Below are positions 12,491-21,997 of a stretch of 64,000 bases of DNA, piece by piece. The translations under genes and the position numbers were made by a program. The stretch is taken from assembly GCA_001510575.1 (NCBI GenBank), contig LNGK01000007.1, positions 2,102,151 to 2,166,150 on the forward strand. The letters are read 5' to 3'. Origin of the DNA: Knoxdaviesia capensis (taxonomy: Eukaryota; Ascomycota; Sordariomycetes; Microascales; Gondwanamycetaceae). The notes under the pieces were generated by a model, which did not search any database, was not told where the DNA came from, and saw only the letters and a list, made by a program, of their open reading frames with translations. Every line of letters begins with the position of its first letter. Positions within the stretch are counted from its first letter, which is position 1.

Positions 12491-12984
12491 CTTCCGTTGT
12501 TTTTCTCGTGAGGTTTTCAGCTTGGATGATTGTGTGGTGTTTTTTTTTTCTGACGTGTGTTGTGAAGGAGGAAGTTTGAACGTTTTGTGGGATTTCCTTC
12601 TGGAATCGAATAAATCCTAAATAGAGTGGGTACACCTAATGTTCTATTGTGCTCAAAACAAGAAAATAAAGGACACAAACAAGACAAAAAAACAAACCAG
12701 GAGATTGAGGCCATTGATAGAATAATTTATTTTGTAATTATTTGTTTTGGGTTTCTGCATGTTGTTACAAGGTGCGTTTTGGTAAGCTGGCAGCTGGCAG
12801 CAGCTGGAGCAGTCGTGTCATCAGATTATTGGACCAGTATAACCCTACCGAACTATCGTAGACCCTAATGCCCAAAACGCCCAAAAAGCTAGCTAAACTT
12901 CCATCTTTTAGTCCGTCGACCCTTAACATTCTTTCTTCCCATTCATCTAGTTCAGCCTCCAAGTCGCACGACCGGAAAGTTACA
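12491..12984. promoter_or_regulatory. Divergent promoter region between the 918-aa gene and MED21
   Basis: This 494-bp interval separates two start codons facing away from each other, so it must hold both promoters. It is AT-rich in the middle (A/T runs around 12535-12550 and 12655-12760). An in-frame upstream ATG at 12868 would extend Med21 by 39 residues. Confidence 0.6.
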
Positions 12985-13565
12985 ATGGGTGATAGATTAA
13001 CACAATTGCAAGATGCTGTTGACCAGGTGAACTCCCCCCTTTCAGTATTTCCATAACCCTTTACCTCATTAATCTAACCAAAATGATAACGGTCTCCCGG
13101 GTCCAGCTGGCAGAGCAGTTCGTGGCTGCCATCCACTTTGTGCACAAACGCCACGACCTCGAAGTGCTAGGTCCCAACGACAAAGTGCGCGACATCAAGC
13201 AGGATCAAGAGGAGAAAGAAGGTGAGTTTGGGGAACAATAGTTGAGACATGTTTCCCTTTCCTCCATGTATCGGTTCTCTAACTCTCCCCGTTTTCGGAA
13301 CCAAGTGGACCCGCTTTCTGCCGACGACTTCAAGGCCGGCATGGTTGAGCTGTCGCGCGATCTGATCACGCGCGAGCAGCAGATCGAGATGCTGATCTCG
13401 GCACTTCCCGGCCTGGACAGCAGCGAGCTGGACCAGGAGCGCTCCATCCGCGAGCTGGAGGAGGAGCTGAAGGTGGCCGAGGCCCAGCGCCAGGTGGCCA
13501 TCAAGCAGAAGGACGAGATTCTCGCCCAGCTGGGTGAGGTCATTCGGGCAATCCGGAGACCGTGA
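12985..13565 (+). CDS. MED21: Mediator complex subunit Med21 (Srb7)
   Basis: Subunit of the middle module of Mediator, the nuclear coactivator linking transcription factors to RNA polymerase II. Three exons, 12985-13026 (a 42-nt first exon), 13107-13221 and 13306-13565, join in frame to 138 aa, the usual size for Med21. The N-terminus MGDRLTQLQDAVDQ followed by LAEQFVAAIHFVHKRHD is the typical Med21 start. Residues 60-138 form a long charged helix (RSIRELEEELKVAEAQRQV) that would pair with Med7 as a coiled coil. I chose ATG 12985 because it matches the family N-terminus. The in-frame ATG at 12868 would add a Ser/Lys-rich 39-aa extension, probably untranslated. Donors (GTGAAC, GTGAGT) and acceptors are consistent with fungal introns. 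Confidence 0.93.
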
Positions 13566-13882
13566 AAGGAAATCATACCGTGCTGGAAGGTGCTGTGATC
13601 AGAGCGGGTTGGATTACGAATATGCCTTTTCTTCTTCTTTTTTTTTCTGGGGGGCGTTTTGGTGTTGGGGGGGGTTGCTTGACTCCCTCCGGGCGGCATG
13701 CGCAACGCCAGATGCGTTTGCTATTCTGCACAACTATCCACGAAATAGTCCATCTGTTCGCTTCAGATAGATTCAAAACAGCGTAAATTCTCTACATGCT
13801 TAGCTAGCCAACAGTGAATTGCAGATATGATATACCAAACCCCATTTTGTCTTCCTCTAATGAAACACCGTTTTATCCACTT
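13566..13882. other. Convergent 3' intergenic spacer
   Basis: This 317-bp spacer lies between the stop codons of MED21 (+) and the HAD-nucleotidase gene (-), so it holds two 3' untranslated regions and nothing else I can recognise. A T-rich run followed by a G-rich run sits near 13636-13675. Confidence 0.6.
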
Positions 13883-14746
13883 CTACTGGGCTTGAGTTGA
13901 CTTGAAAAACTGCGGGAAAATGGCCCGGAGTTCCCGGAGGTGCTCGATCTGGTGATCCGAGGCCTTCGTTTTGGGAGGTGTGATGCCTTCCTCGACCAGG
14001 TGTACTGTGTTCCAGCCTAGTTCGTGAGCCTTGACGCAGTTCAGATATGAGTCATCTGCAATGGGCGGTGTTCGGCTGTTAGTACCGACACACACGTATA
14101 TACGCGAAGAGAGTTATATCGAGACATACCGACGAAGTAGCAGTCTTCCATATTGGAAATGCCCGCTTCATCCATGGCCTTCTTGAACATGACCGGGCTG
14201 GGCTTGCAGACGATCGGGATCGAGGAGTAGTCGCAGTAGGTCAACCCCTCGAACAGATCATCGATGCCGAGCAGCCGGACCACGCGCTTTCCGTGGTTCA
14301 CATAGGCGTTGGTCAGCAGCCACAGCCGCACTTTGGAGGTGTCGATGTCCTCCAGCATGCGGCGCAGCTCCGGGTTGGGCTTGATGATGTCCTCCAGCGG
14401 CAGGGCGTCGTCGACCTTGGAGTTGTAGTCCAGCGGGTCGATCTGGTGGTGGCGCACCAGGCCCTCGATGGCCAGCCCGTAGTTGCGGTAGTACTCCTGG
14501 TGCAGACGCACCGCGTCGTCCCACGGCAGCGACAGGTGCTCCGAAAAGTACTTGTCTATCAGATCCGCCATCAGGTCGTGCACCTTTGCGCTGCGCGGGT
14601 AGAGACAGTTGTCGATGTCGCTGCAGGTTCCATGTTAGCCGGATGCGAGCTTCCGGCCAGCGGACCGGCGGGTTCCGGTCTGAAACTTACAAGAAGAAAA
14701 CAGGTTTCTGCGCGGGTTTCCCCGCTGTCTCGGGATCGGAGCTCAT
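13883..14746 (-). CDS. HAD-superfamily pyrimidine 5'-nucleotidase-like hydrolase (Sdt1/Phm8 type)
   Basis: Likely a soluble Mg-dependent phosphatase on nucleoside monophosphates or a related small phosphate ester; substrate inferred from the yeast Sdt1/Phm8 family. Exons 14746-14691, 14620-14130 and 14055-13883 join to 239 aa. HAD motifs are complete: motif I FFDIDNCLYP with D20 as nucleophile and D22 as acid/base, the Cys at position 24 replacing the more usual Thr as in yeast Sdt1; motif II LLTNAY with T122; motif III Lys in VCKPSP (K158); motif IV DDSYLN (D183/D184). The helical cap lies between residues 30 and 110. Intron 1 splits the codon just before the nucleophile and intron 2 splits the first Asp of motif IV. 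The gene is convergent with MED21. Confidence 0.9.
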
Positions 14747-15563
14747 TTCCGAAGCCGATGCGGAAGAGGGGCCGTTTCTGTTTAAATAGAGGGGAGAAGA
14801 GCGGACCGAGGGAACCAAAAAAAAGGGGGAAATCTCTTGTACAAAATGATTTGAGTAATTCACAAAAGCAAAGGACAAGCAGGACGAATATCAGAGAAGA
14901 AAAGATTGCTTTGATTTTCGAGGAGTGAGGTTGTGTGTCGAAAATATCCGAACAGGGAAAATATAGCGCGGAAGAGGGCGAGTTAGGACTAAAAATGATG
15001 GGTGTCACAGCATGGGGGGAAAATTAGGTTCACGACTAGGAATACGGAAGTCGAGATGCCCAGTTATATATAGTTTTTTCTTCTCTTTAGTCCTTCAAGC
15101 AAACAGCGCTGAAGTTTCCCCGGCTCACACTTTGTGTGTCATTTCTGCGGTTGTTTGCGGCTGTTTCATTTTTCTCTTCGTTGCAGTGTTGACTCACGCC
15201 GCTGCGATTTCCAGGCTACGTCAGTGGAACACTGAAAAAAGGTTCTAGGCTCCGACCGGGGCGGTGATTCTGATGACTGAATCAACCGGAACCCGGCGTA
15301 GAGGCGCGGTCACATGTATGATATCGATAGATCTGATAGGCTCTCTGGTCACGGAACTGAGGAGCCAACCCTAACATCACGATTAGCTAGGGTTAGTGTT
15401 AGCAGCGCCAATTACAACTAGCAGTACAGTGTCATGTCTTGCGTCCTATCTCTCACGCCGAAACTTATCATTATCACGGCGAACGCGCCATTGCTTGGTC
15501 ATTTCAATTTATACGCTATGAAGTCTTCGTAGATACATGTTCGTCGTTGATCTGTTTCAGGAT
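14747..15563. other. Intergenic region, no gene seen
   Basis: About 0.8 kb between the start of the HAD gene and the end of the WSC gene. The first part is its promoter. Around 15366-15402 there is a pair of telomere-like words in opposite orientation (AACCCTAAC, then AGGGTTAGTGTTAG). No open frame with a recognisable product. Confidence 0.6.
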
Positions 15564-17144
15564 TCAATACACTGGAACTTGCCTCACAATGTTGATCCGG
15601 TTGGGCCCTCCGCAGATTTGAGCTTTGTTTCCAGCACACAAAACGGTGCACTGACTATCATCGACTGGCTCAATATAGTCGTAACCATCCTCATCCTCAC
15701 TACCCCACTTGTCGTCATCCCAGTTGTTGTCGTCGTCGGGGCCTATTGTATCACCACAAAAGCATTCCCGGCCAAACTCAGTTCCAGAGTACATGAATCC
15801 CTTCTCCGAGCACCCTACAGCACAGTTTTCAACTGTAAGGTTTGATGCCCCTCCCAGAGTATCTGATGTCTGCCGAGACAATACGCGCGCGTTGCTGGGA
15901 TCAACAAAACAGCCCACCGGGGTCAGATCGAGGTCTTGTGGCCGTCGACGAACTGAAAACACATTGAGGCGGTTAGGACCACCACAGGTCTGGGCTGGGT
16001 TTCCTGAACATGGCATGTTGCACTCGGCCTGGAGGGCAGTTGTTCCGTTATAAATGGTGTTTCCACAGAAGCATTCTCTACTGTATTCAACACCAGCAAA
16101 ATCGTATCCATTATCGAAGCACCAGGACTGGCATATCTCAACACTCATGACATCAGGCCCACCGGGAGTATTTGTCGCCTGCTTGGAAAACATCCGGGAG
16201 TTGCTTGGATCCACGAAACAGCCCATCGAGGTCCATGCCAGATTGAGAGTTTTCGAGGTGAAAAATGTTGCCTCTGATATAGCCACCCGGTTTGGTCCTC
16301 CACAGAACCGTGATGCATCCCCGGCACATGGCATGTTGCAATCCCGTTGAATGGTTGAACGGTCGTTTTGGATGGTGCGTCCACAATAGCATTCTCTACC
16401 ATATTCCACTCCCGAGAAAGGGTAACCCGATGACAAGCAGGATTGCTGGCATTTCGAGATAGTTAGCGTCATGTCTCCGTTATGCGGGCTTTGTTGCATA
16501 CCCAAAGTGCGGTCGCCAACGTCATAGAAGCATCCGCGGGACTCAAATACGGTTGAGGTTGGCAGCGAAACCGTTGTCGATGTCGGTGAAACGGTAGTCA
16601 TAGTGGCAGAAGCGGTTGGAGGAGGCGCTGTGGCTAGGTGAGCCCGCTCGTAGCATTCGGCATGGGCATATGCATTCTTTAGTCGGATCTGGCCGAGGAA
16701 CTCAAATGTGACGGCGGAGGCCCATGTACTTGGGCAGCTTTCGGTGAAGACGGAGAGCCCATCGGTATTTTCTGCAAGCCAGGACGAGGCAGAGCTCCCG
16801 TAGTCAAGATATTCAGTCACCAGGGGCTCGGGAGCAACCGAAGTAAAGCTGCACCAGCCGTCGACTTCAGGAAACGGGCAACGTGGGATACCGAAAAAGT
16901 CCGGTACTGGTGTACATTCTTCAAGCAGGACAAACCCCCAAGAGACAAGGGCATCTAGTAATGGACCTGTTGTTGGGTATGGAGGATCCATGTAATGCGA
17001 CAAGTTCATTGGAACACATTGCCACGGATCTCTTGAGTAGGTTGTTGGCGTAGGAGTTGGCGCTGGAGAGCTTGGAGGGTCCTGGGCCTGAACCTGCACG
17101 AGCAGGGCTGCTCCGAAGAAGCAGATCGTTTCCAAGAGTCTCAT
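15564..17144 (-). CDS. Secreted protein with three WSC domains
   Basis: Predicted extracellular or wall-associated carbohydrate-binding protein. The intronless frame gives 526 aa from the ATG at 17144. Residues 1-20 form a signal peptide (hydrophobic run ETICFFGAALLVQVQA, likely cut before QDPP). Residues 38-170 form a Cys-containing N-terminal domain I do not recognise, followed by a Thr/Ser-rich linker at 173-199. WSC domains follow at about 202-290, 306-397 and 409-519, each with the spaced cysteines and the signatures ECYCG or ECFCG and CGGPNR. The third carries an acidic insertion of about 28 residues (469-496) rich in Asp, Glu and Trp. There is no transmembrane segment or GPI signal, unlike the yeast Wsc stress sensors, so a secreted lectin-like role fits better than signalling. 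An unrecognised 3' intron, using a GTGAGG at the end of WSC3, is possible but unneeded. Confidence 0.92.
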   Translation of the reverse strand: MRLLETICFFGAALLVQVQAQDPPSSPAPTPTPTTYSRDPWQCVPMNLSHYMDPPYPTTGPLLDALVSWGFVLLEECTPVPDFFGIPRCPFPEVDGWCSFTSVAPEPLVTEYLDYGSSASSWLAENTDGLSVFTESCPSTWASAVTFEFLGQIRLKNAYAHAECYERAHLATAPPPTASATMTTVSPTSTTVSLPTSTVFESRGCFYDVGDRTLGMQQSPHNGDMTLTISKCQQSCLSSGYPFSGVEYGRECYCGRTIQNDRSTIQRDCNMPCAGDASRFCGGPNRVAISEATFFTSKTLNLAWTSMGCFVDPSNSRMFSKQATNTPGGPDVMSVEICQSWCFDNGYDFAGVEYSRECFCGNTIYNGTTALQAECNMPCSGNPAQTCGGPNRLNVFSVRRRPQDLDLTPVGCFVDPSNARVLSRQTSDTLGGASNLTVENCAVGCSEKGFMYSGTEFGRECFCGDTIGPDDDNNWDDDKWGSEDEDGYDYIEPVDDSQCTVLCAGNKAQICGGPNRINIVRQVPVY

Positions 17145-17690
17145 GTTGTGATCTTTTCTATGTGAGACAAGCCTTCTCGTAGACAAAGGCGAGTGAGAGA
17201 AGAAAAAAAGAGGGAAAAAGAGGAAAGGAGTTGGCCGAGATGTGGTGTAAGGGGAAGAAGGGAGACCGGACCAAGACAGCGGGCGGCTGTGGTGGTTATG
17301 GGAGACAGTGATGATCGAAGAATACGAGAAGACATGAAAGGGGGCAGGGGCTATAAGGTCTATTGACACGTTAGACATAGAAGTATACACATGCATGACT
17401 TGACTCGCTCATATTCCTGGCCATAGGCTATAGCCAACAGTAACAAACTGAAGATTGAAAGTTAAGATTACTCCATGCATGGGGGTGGGAAAGGACGTCT
17501 TGGCTGGGAAGGGGTGTGCTCTAGATTTCCTTAGGGTTACAATGACACCTAAACTCTAACGTTTCTCGCACACAGCTACCGAGTATACCGACTCTCGCGA
17601 AATCATCAGCGGAGGAATCATCTTTATGAGTTTATAATACTGTTGAAAGTCTATCTACACTATGTATCAGGACCGGAAAACCCCCACCTC
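17145..17690. other. Intergenic region with CT-rich leader of the WSC gene
   Basis: About 546 bp. The part next to the WSC start (17165-17255) is purine-rich on the plus strand, so pyrimidine-rich in the WSC transcript direction. The rest is the 3' flank of the next minus-strand gene. No coding signal. Confidence 0.6.
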
Positions 17691-18704
17691 TCACTTAAGT
17701 TCCAGATTCTGGAGGGCATCAAGACTTTGGACTTCCTCATAATCTTCCTCCTCTGAACTAGGCTCTCCAGTGAACTGGCCACAGAAGAAGCTATCATTTG
17801 GATATTTTCGTTGCATGACTCGCCTCAGCTCACTCATGCACGGCCGCTTCCTGTATATGTCAGGATTCGGCCAGCCGTGCTCCTCGTATATCTCACGTAC
17901 TGTGTCCAAAAAACCATCTGGACAGTAATTTGAGCGATAATACCGCACCTCTTGCCGGTTAACAGGGAGGAATTTCAGGTCGCGAAAGGCATTTTTCGCC
18001 ATTTCGAAGAAATCCGGAATGGTCCAAGCAATGGCCCCAGCAAAGTCTCTGTACTGAAGATCTTCTTCCGGAATAAGTGCGCGGAGATGAGGTGTAACTG
18101 GCTTCGGGTAGATTCCCCGCATGTCCTCCGGCCTTAGACTACTGGCATGGAAGAAAATCAAGCCATACTTCGTATCGAGCAGGATCCTTTCTTGGACATC
18201 TCCTCCACCGCTTGCAATTCCAACGATTTCAGGAGGCATCGTCGTAATGAAGTCCCAAGGCTCAACCGAGCGTTTCATCCAAAGAAGGCCATTCCAGGAG
18301 ATGCCGCTGGTTTCCACATCGACACCCCACTTCTCTCTGATATCTTTGAAGTCGTTGTCGAAGAGCTTTCCCGTTCCCTTCTGGCGTTCTGTCTCTTCTT
18401 CCCTGAGGCCCATTGCCACACTACTTTCCCAGTCTTCGAAGCAGATATATGGAAGACATTCCACTTCGAAGTCATAGCCGTATCTGTTTGTAACGTATGG
18501 GAGGTGGCGGAGGAGGGCAATCACTTCGTCTGTTTTCCCGAGGATGCGAAGCGTTTCTGGGTCAAACTGGGGCCACCCACCCTCTGGAGGCTCTTTGATT
18601 TTGAAGTCAGGGTGGGCGAACATATCGTCAACAAAGTGGTAGAAGCTTCGGATAGCTTCAATAGTCTCCTGGCGAGAGTAGGAGAGAGCTGGTAATTTGG
18701 CCAT
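17691..18704 (-). CDS. Conserved-looking fungal protein of unknown function
   Basis: Intronless frame of 337 aa from an ATG at 18704. I recognise the general style of a widespread ascomycete family, in which an N-terminal PPEGGWPQFDPETLRILGKT segment precedes DEVIALLRHLPYV, but no biochemical function is known to me. It is rich in aromatic residues and evenly charged, without signal peptide or membrane span, so probably a soluble globular protein. The C-terminus is acidic (SSEEEDYEEVQ). A relation to the SMI1/KNR4 fold was considered but cannot be supported by eye. The leader upstream (18835-19000) is purine-rich on the plus strand, meaning CT-rich in the gene's own sense, as for the neighbouring genes. 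Confidence 0.82.
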   Translation of the reverse strand: MAKLPALSYSRQETIEAIRSFYHFVDDMFAHPDFKIKEPPEGGWPQFDPETLRILGKTDEVIALLRHLPYVTNRYGYDFEVECLPYICFEDWESSVAMGLREEETERQKGTGKLFDNDFKDIREKWGVDVETSGISWNGLLWMKRSVEPWDFITTMPPEIVGIASGGGDVQERILLDTKYGLIFFHASSLRPEDMRGIYPKPVTPHLRALIPEEDLQYRDFAGAIAWTIPDFFEMAKNAFRDLKFLPVNRQEVRYYRSNYCPDGFLDTVREIYEEHGWPNPDIYRKRPCMSELRRVMQRKYPNDSFFCGQFTGEPSSEEEDYEEVQSLDALQNLELK

Positions 18705-19768
18705 CGTGATTAGGTGTTAAGTGGGAAGGATAACGGTTGTGGATAAGCCAGTGCTACCGGGGCAAGGGATATGTTGGTGGTATTGGGAACAAAGACAAAT
18801 GGTACGAAAGGAAAAGAAAGATAGGAGGTAGTTGGCGAGAGAGACGAACGGATGGAGAGAGGGGCAAGTGAGGAAGAAGGAGAGAAGGGAAAATCGGCTC
18901 CCATAAAAGAAACCACGAAAAGAAAACCCCCCCAAAAGAAAAAACCAGAGGAAAAACAAGGAAGAAAGAACCAAAGAGGAAAGAAAAAAAGACAGAATAA
19001 CAGGATGGGTAGTATGGGGCGCAGTCAAATCCTCTTTTCTCGGTTCGGGGAGACGGGAAGACCTAAGATGACGGGCCCGCTCTGTGGGGGGCATGGAACC
19101 AAATCTGAGCACACACCGCAAATCTTGTGTTAGTTCGAGTGTTATCTTGACCTTCATTCTTAATTCCAACCCCACGTGGATCCACTCGATATGTCGTTGA
19201 CTGTTGACTGTTGACTGTTGACTGTTGACTGTTGGCTGAAGTACTCGGTACCTACATATCTACCTACTATACAGACAAATACCCGTACCTATGCATGTCG
19301 ATATGTCGGAAGTATGTAAGCGCCAAAAGGTTTCACAGTCGCATCGGAACCGAACCAACAAGCGAGATTATTTCCAACATCTAATAAAGCAGAATGTGCA
19401 GTGCGTGAACTTTTCGGAGAAAGGTAGGATAATACTTAGAGTTTCACTCACCCCAGTATATACAGTACATACCGACCCATGGGCATCTCCAGTGCCATGA
19501 TACTCGCTCGTATCTTGTCCCGATCTCGTCTTGTCCGATGTGCCTGAGTCCTCTCAATTTGCCTTCAATTTCTACCTCCCGACCTATATTTGACCATCAG
19601 ATACCCAAAAGAAACGAGGAAAACCCTACACACGAAAAAGAATAAAACAACATGAACATTTTCCTTCTTCTATTTCCGTTAGGGACCTGGCCTCCCCTTG
19701 TGTTGTGTGCTCTTGGCCATTTACTAACAACCTATGACCTACCTTCAACTAACTAACATGATATACAG
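18705..19768. other. Intergenic region with heptamer repeat, no gene seen
   Basis: About 1.06 kb. It starts with the CT-rich (minus-sense) leader of the 337-aa gene, then holds a short GTTGACT tandem array, TACCTAC/TACCT words at 19249-19285, and AT-rich sequence leading to the acceptor of the chitinase relic. Nothing here looks like the missing upstream chitinase exons. Confidence 0.55.
19196..19233. repeat. GTTGACT heptamer tandem array
   Basis: Five to six direct copies of the 7-bp unit GTTGACT, the last degenerate (GTTGGCT). The array sits just 5' of the decayed-gene island. Confidence 0.9.
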
Positions 19769-20051
19769 GCGCCTGCTATTCTGGTCGATGATCAACCAAT
19801 TGGCCAGAAAACCGATGGCGCGCACTACCTCCGATTCCTGACTGCCCTTAAACAGAAGGTTGGGACCCAGAAGGCAGTCTCCATAGCTGCCCCTGCGTCA
19901 GACTGGTGTTTCAAGGTATCTCTGATCAAAGACATTGCTGCTATCGTTGATTACACTGTCTACATGACATACGATTTTCATGACCGGTGGGATTATGGGA
20001 ACCCAAATACTTTCGATATGTGTGACTCTGGAAAGTGTATCCGAAGCCATG
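19769..20051 (+). pseudogene. Relic exon of a GH18 chitinase
   Basis: The frame from 19769 to 20051 encodes an internal piece of the glycoside-hydrolase family 18 barrel: KAVSIAAPASDW, then DIAAIVDYTVYMTYDFHDRW and CDSGKCIRSH. This matches the region after the catalytic DxxDxDWE strand in fungal LysM/killer-toxin-like chitinases, where the usual text is of the type VVDYIVYMTYDLHGQWDYGN. A good branch point and acceptor (CTAACTAACATGATATACAG) precede it and a GTAAGC donor follows. I find neither the catalytic DWEYP segment upstream nor a continuation downstream; the next candidate acceptor, at 20154, is followed directly by TAG. I therefore call it a fragment of a lost chitinase gene, left after deletion or rearrangement. 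Confidence 0.75.
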
Positions 20052-20245
20052 GTAAGCTTGAACTTTATTACATGATTGGACATGATTCTGAAATAGCCGG
20101 GATTTCTAGTCTAAGTATGCAGCTCTCGGACCACTCAATTGACTACTCACAGTAGAACCAGGTGCGTCCTAGGAATCTAGCTTGGGCCATTTGCCTCAGT
20201 GCATCCATGCATGCATCTCATTCATACTGAGCATTTCCATATGGG

Positions 20246-20455
20246 CTAGCCATGCATATGAAAAACCTCTTGGATTGCATCTTTGGCTGAACCTTCTTTG
20301 AGGGGTAGTAGCCAGCCTTCAAGGAAGATACCTGGAGCTGAATAGACTGTCAACGCCCGATTTTCGGCTTCGGGGAGATAGGACATCCTTACCGAACCAG
20401 AGGGAGAGTTGTGTCCAGCTTCATAGGCAGCAGTGGGGAAACCGACCAGGAGACA
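20246..20455 (-). pseudogene. Unidentified coding-like relic
   Basis: Reading the minus strand from about 20455 to the stop at 20246 gives a protein-like stretch beginning LVGFPTAAYEAGHNSPSG and continuing SVRMSYLPEAENRALTV, with an in-frame stop just upstream. Residue composition looks like real protein, unlike the surrounding frames. A GTATCT after SAP could be an old donor. I cannot assign a family, there is no start codon, and I see no convincing flanking exons, so I treat it as a possible remnant. Confidence 0.35.
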
Positions 20456-21422
20456 TCAGATAAGAATCGCCTCCTCCGTATATAAAATTTTAGTGCCATC
20501 TACCCCATGCAAACACAGACCCACCACTACATGTCATCCAGGGACATTCTAGAAGGCGTTATTTCCGTGCTAGCAGGGCCGTATCTTTAGGCCCCTCGGA
20601 GGTACGTACCTGACTATCAATCACAAGTTGCACAAGCATTTATGAGATTGCGCCAAGCATGAAAACTTATCACGGTCACATCAAACAGGAGCCAACAGGC
20701 GAGATTGCAGCGTCCATGGGCCGAATACGGCATTGTATTGGTCTGATTGCACCACACCGGTGACACCACCATGTATTTCAGAGTTGCAGGACGGGACCAC
20801 GAATGCCTAAACGTAAAGTGCTTGTGCCACTTATCTTGCAGGGGCATTCTCCTCAAGTGTTGTTCATGCTGAATTGACAGTCACTGTATGCAAATCAAAG
20901 CCAGTGACAGAGATAGCGGTCCGGCCCGCCACGAGTCTCTTCTCCCTTCGCACACTTGATTATTACTCTACGTCTTAGCAGGTAACAGAGTCGCTCGTTA
21001 GAAATGCACTCAAGACTTTCTCTAGGTAATGCAGAGAGGCGAAAGTTACGACGGAGAAGGAGGTGCCACTTCATCCCCCTAGCCCCCCTGCCTCTTCAGA
21101 ATTTACCTCAATATATCCAACCCTTGGAAATCCCGACAGTCTGGCACGCATATGAGCGGTGTGGCTGTGTGATGGATTGACCCGCTCAAGCCAAGCCAGG
21201 TTTTGAATCCACCAACAGATAAGAAAAAACAAAAGCGCGCCGCCGAAAAACAGACTCGCACAAGAAAAAGGAAAAACAAAAAGAAAGGGAGAGAAAGAAA
21301 TGCTCTGAGAGGCGAAAGAGAGAACCAGAAGCCCTCAAGATGCGATAGACGTGGGGTTGTTTGCTCGAGTGCCCATGTATGCTTAGGGTTAAAATGCCTG
21401 GGGATGTATACGTAGTTTTTCT

Positions 21423-21456
21423 TGAAATTAGGGTTATAGATGAAATTAGGGTATAG
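21423..21456. repeat. Tandem duplication containing TTAGGG words
   Basis: Two adjacent near-identical 17-18-bp units, TGAAATTAGGGTTATAGA and TGAAATTAGGGTATAGA. Each holds one telomere-like TTAGGG word. Confidence 0.75.
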
Positions 21457-21997
21457 ACCCTTAGCGCTGGTCCAGATGTCAGTCAACCTGGAGAGCACTC
21501 CACTTGGGGACAATTCCATTTGAGCAAAATAGAATCCAACTTGATCTCCATTGAACCGCGGATGCCGAAGAACTATTTCTAGGTCATAGAAGCAGTTGTC
21601 TTGTGGAACAGCCCGTGGTGATTGTCGTGGGGACCTGTGTCAAGAAAATGGCACAGGTTCAGGTTTGCACAGAACACTTGGCAATTGGGACGGTGGCCAG
21701 TTTGACAAAAGGCGATCGTATACAGCGTTGATATACGCAGGGTGAGGAGAGCATGAGCCGTTCACCCTCTCACTCTGAGTGCATACATCGGCATTTCCTG
21801 ATCCTCAATGCTCCTGGCCACATCACAGCCCTAATTCCATAGGCCACAGACTGGAAAAGAGGAAGACTGGCGAAATACTGTACGTGTCATGATGTTCTCA
21901 AGTTTATACGTGGATCTTCACTGATATACTTGACAAAAAAGAATCGAGCCCCCAGAGTTGGGTGTCAAGATTTGACACTGACATTACGAGGCATTTC

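Larger units (their letters stand above)
20052..21997. other. Decayed intergenic region between two gene relics
   Basis: About 1.9 kb with no intact gene. It contains the minus-strand coding-like relic described separately, a purine-rich stretch at 21210-21310, and a tandem duplication carrying TTAGGG words at 21423-21456. Other open frames are short and unrecognised. Confidence 0.55.

Noticed and set aside
12868..12984. 39-residue in-frame N-terminal extension of Med21
   Set aside because: Med21 proteins start at the MGDRLTQLQD segment. The extension is Ser/Lys-rich and more likely leader, though an upstream start cannot be fully excluded.
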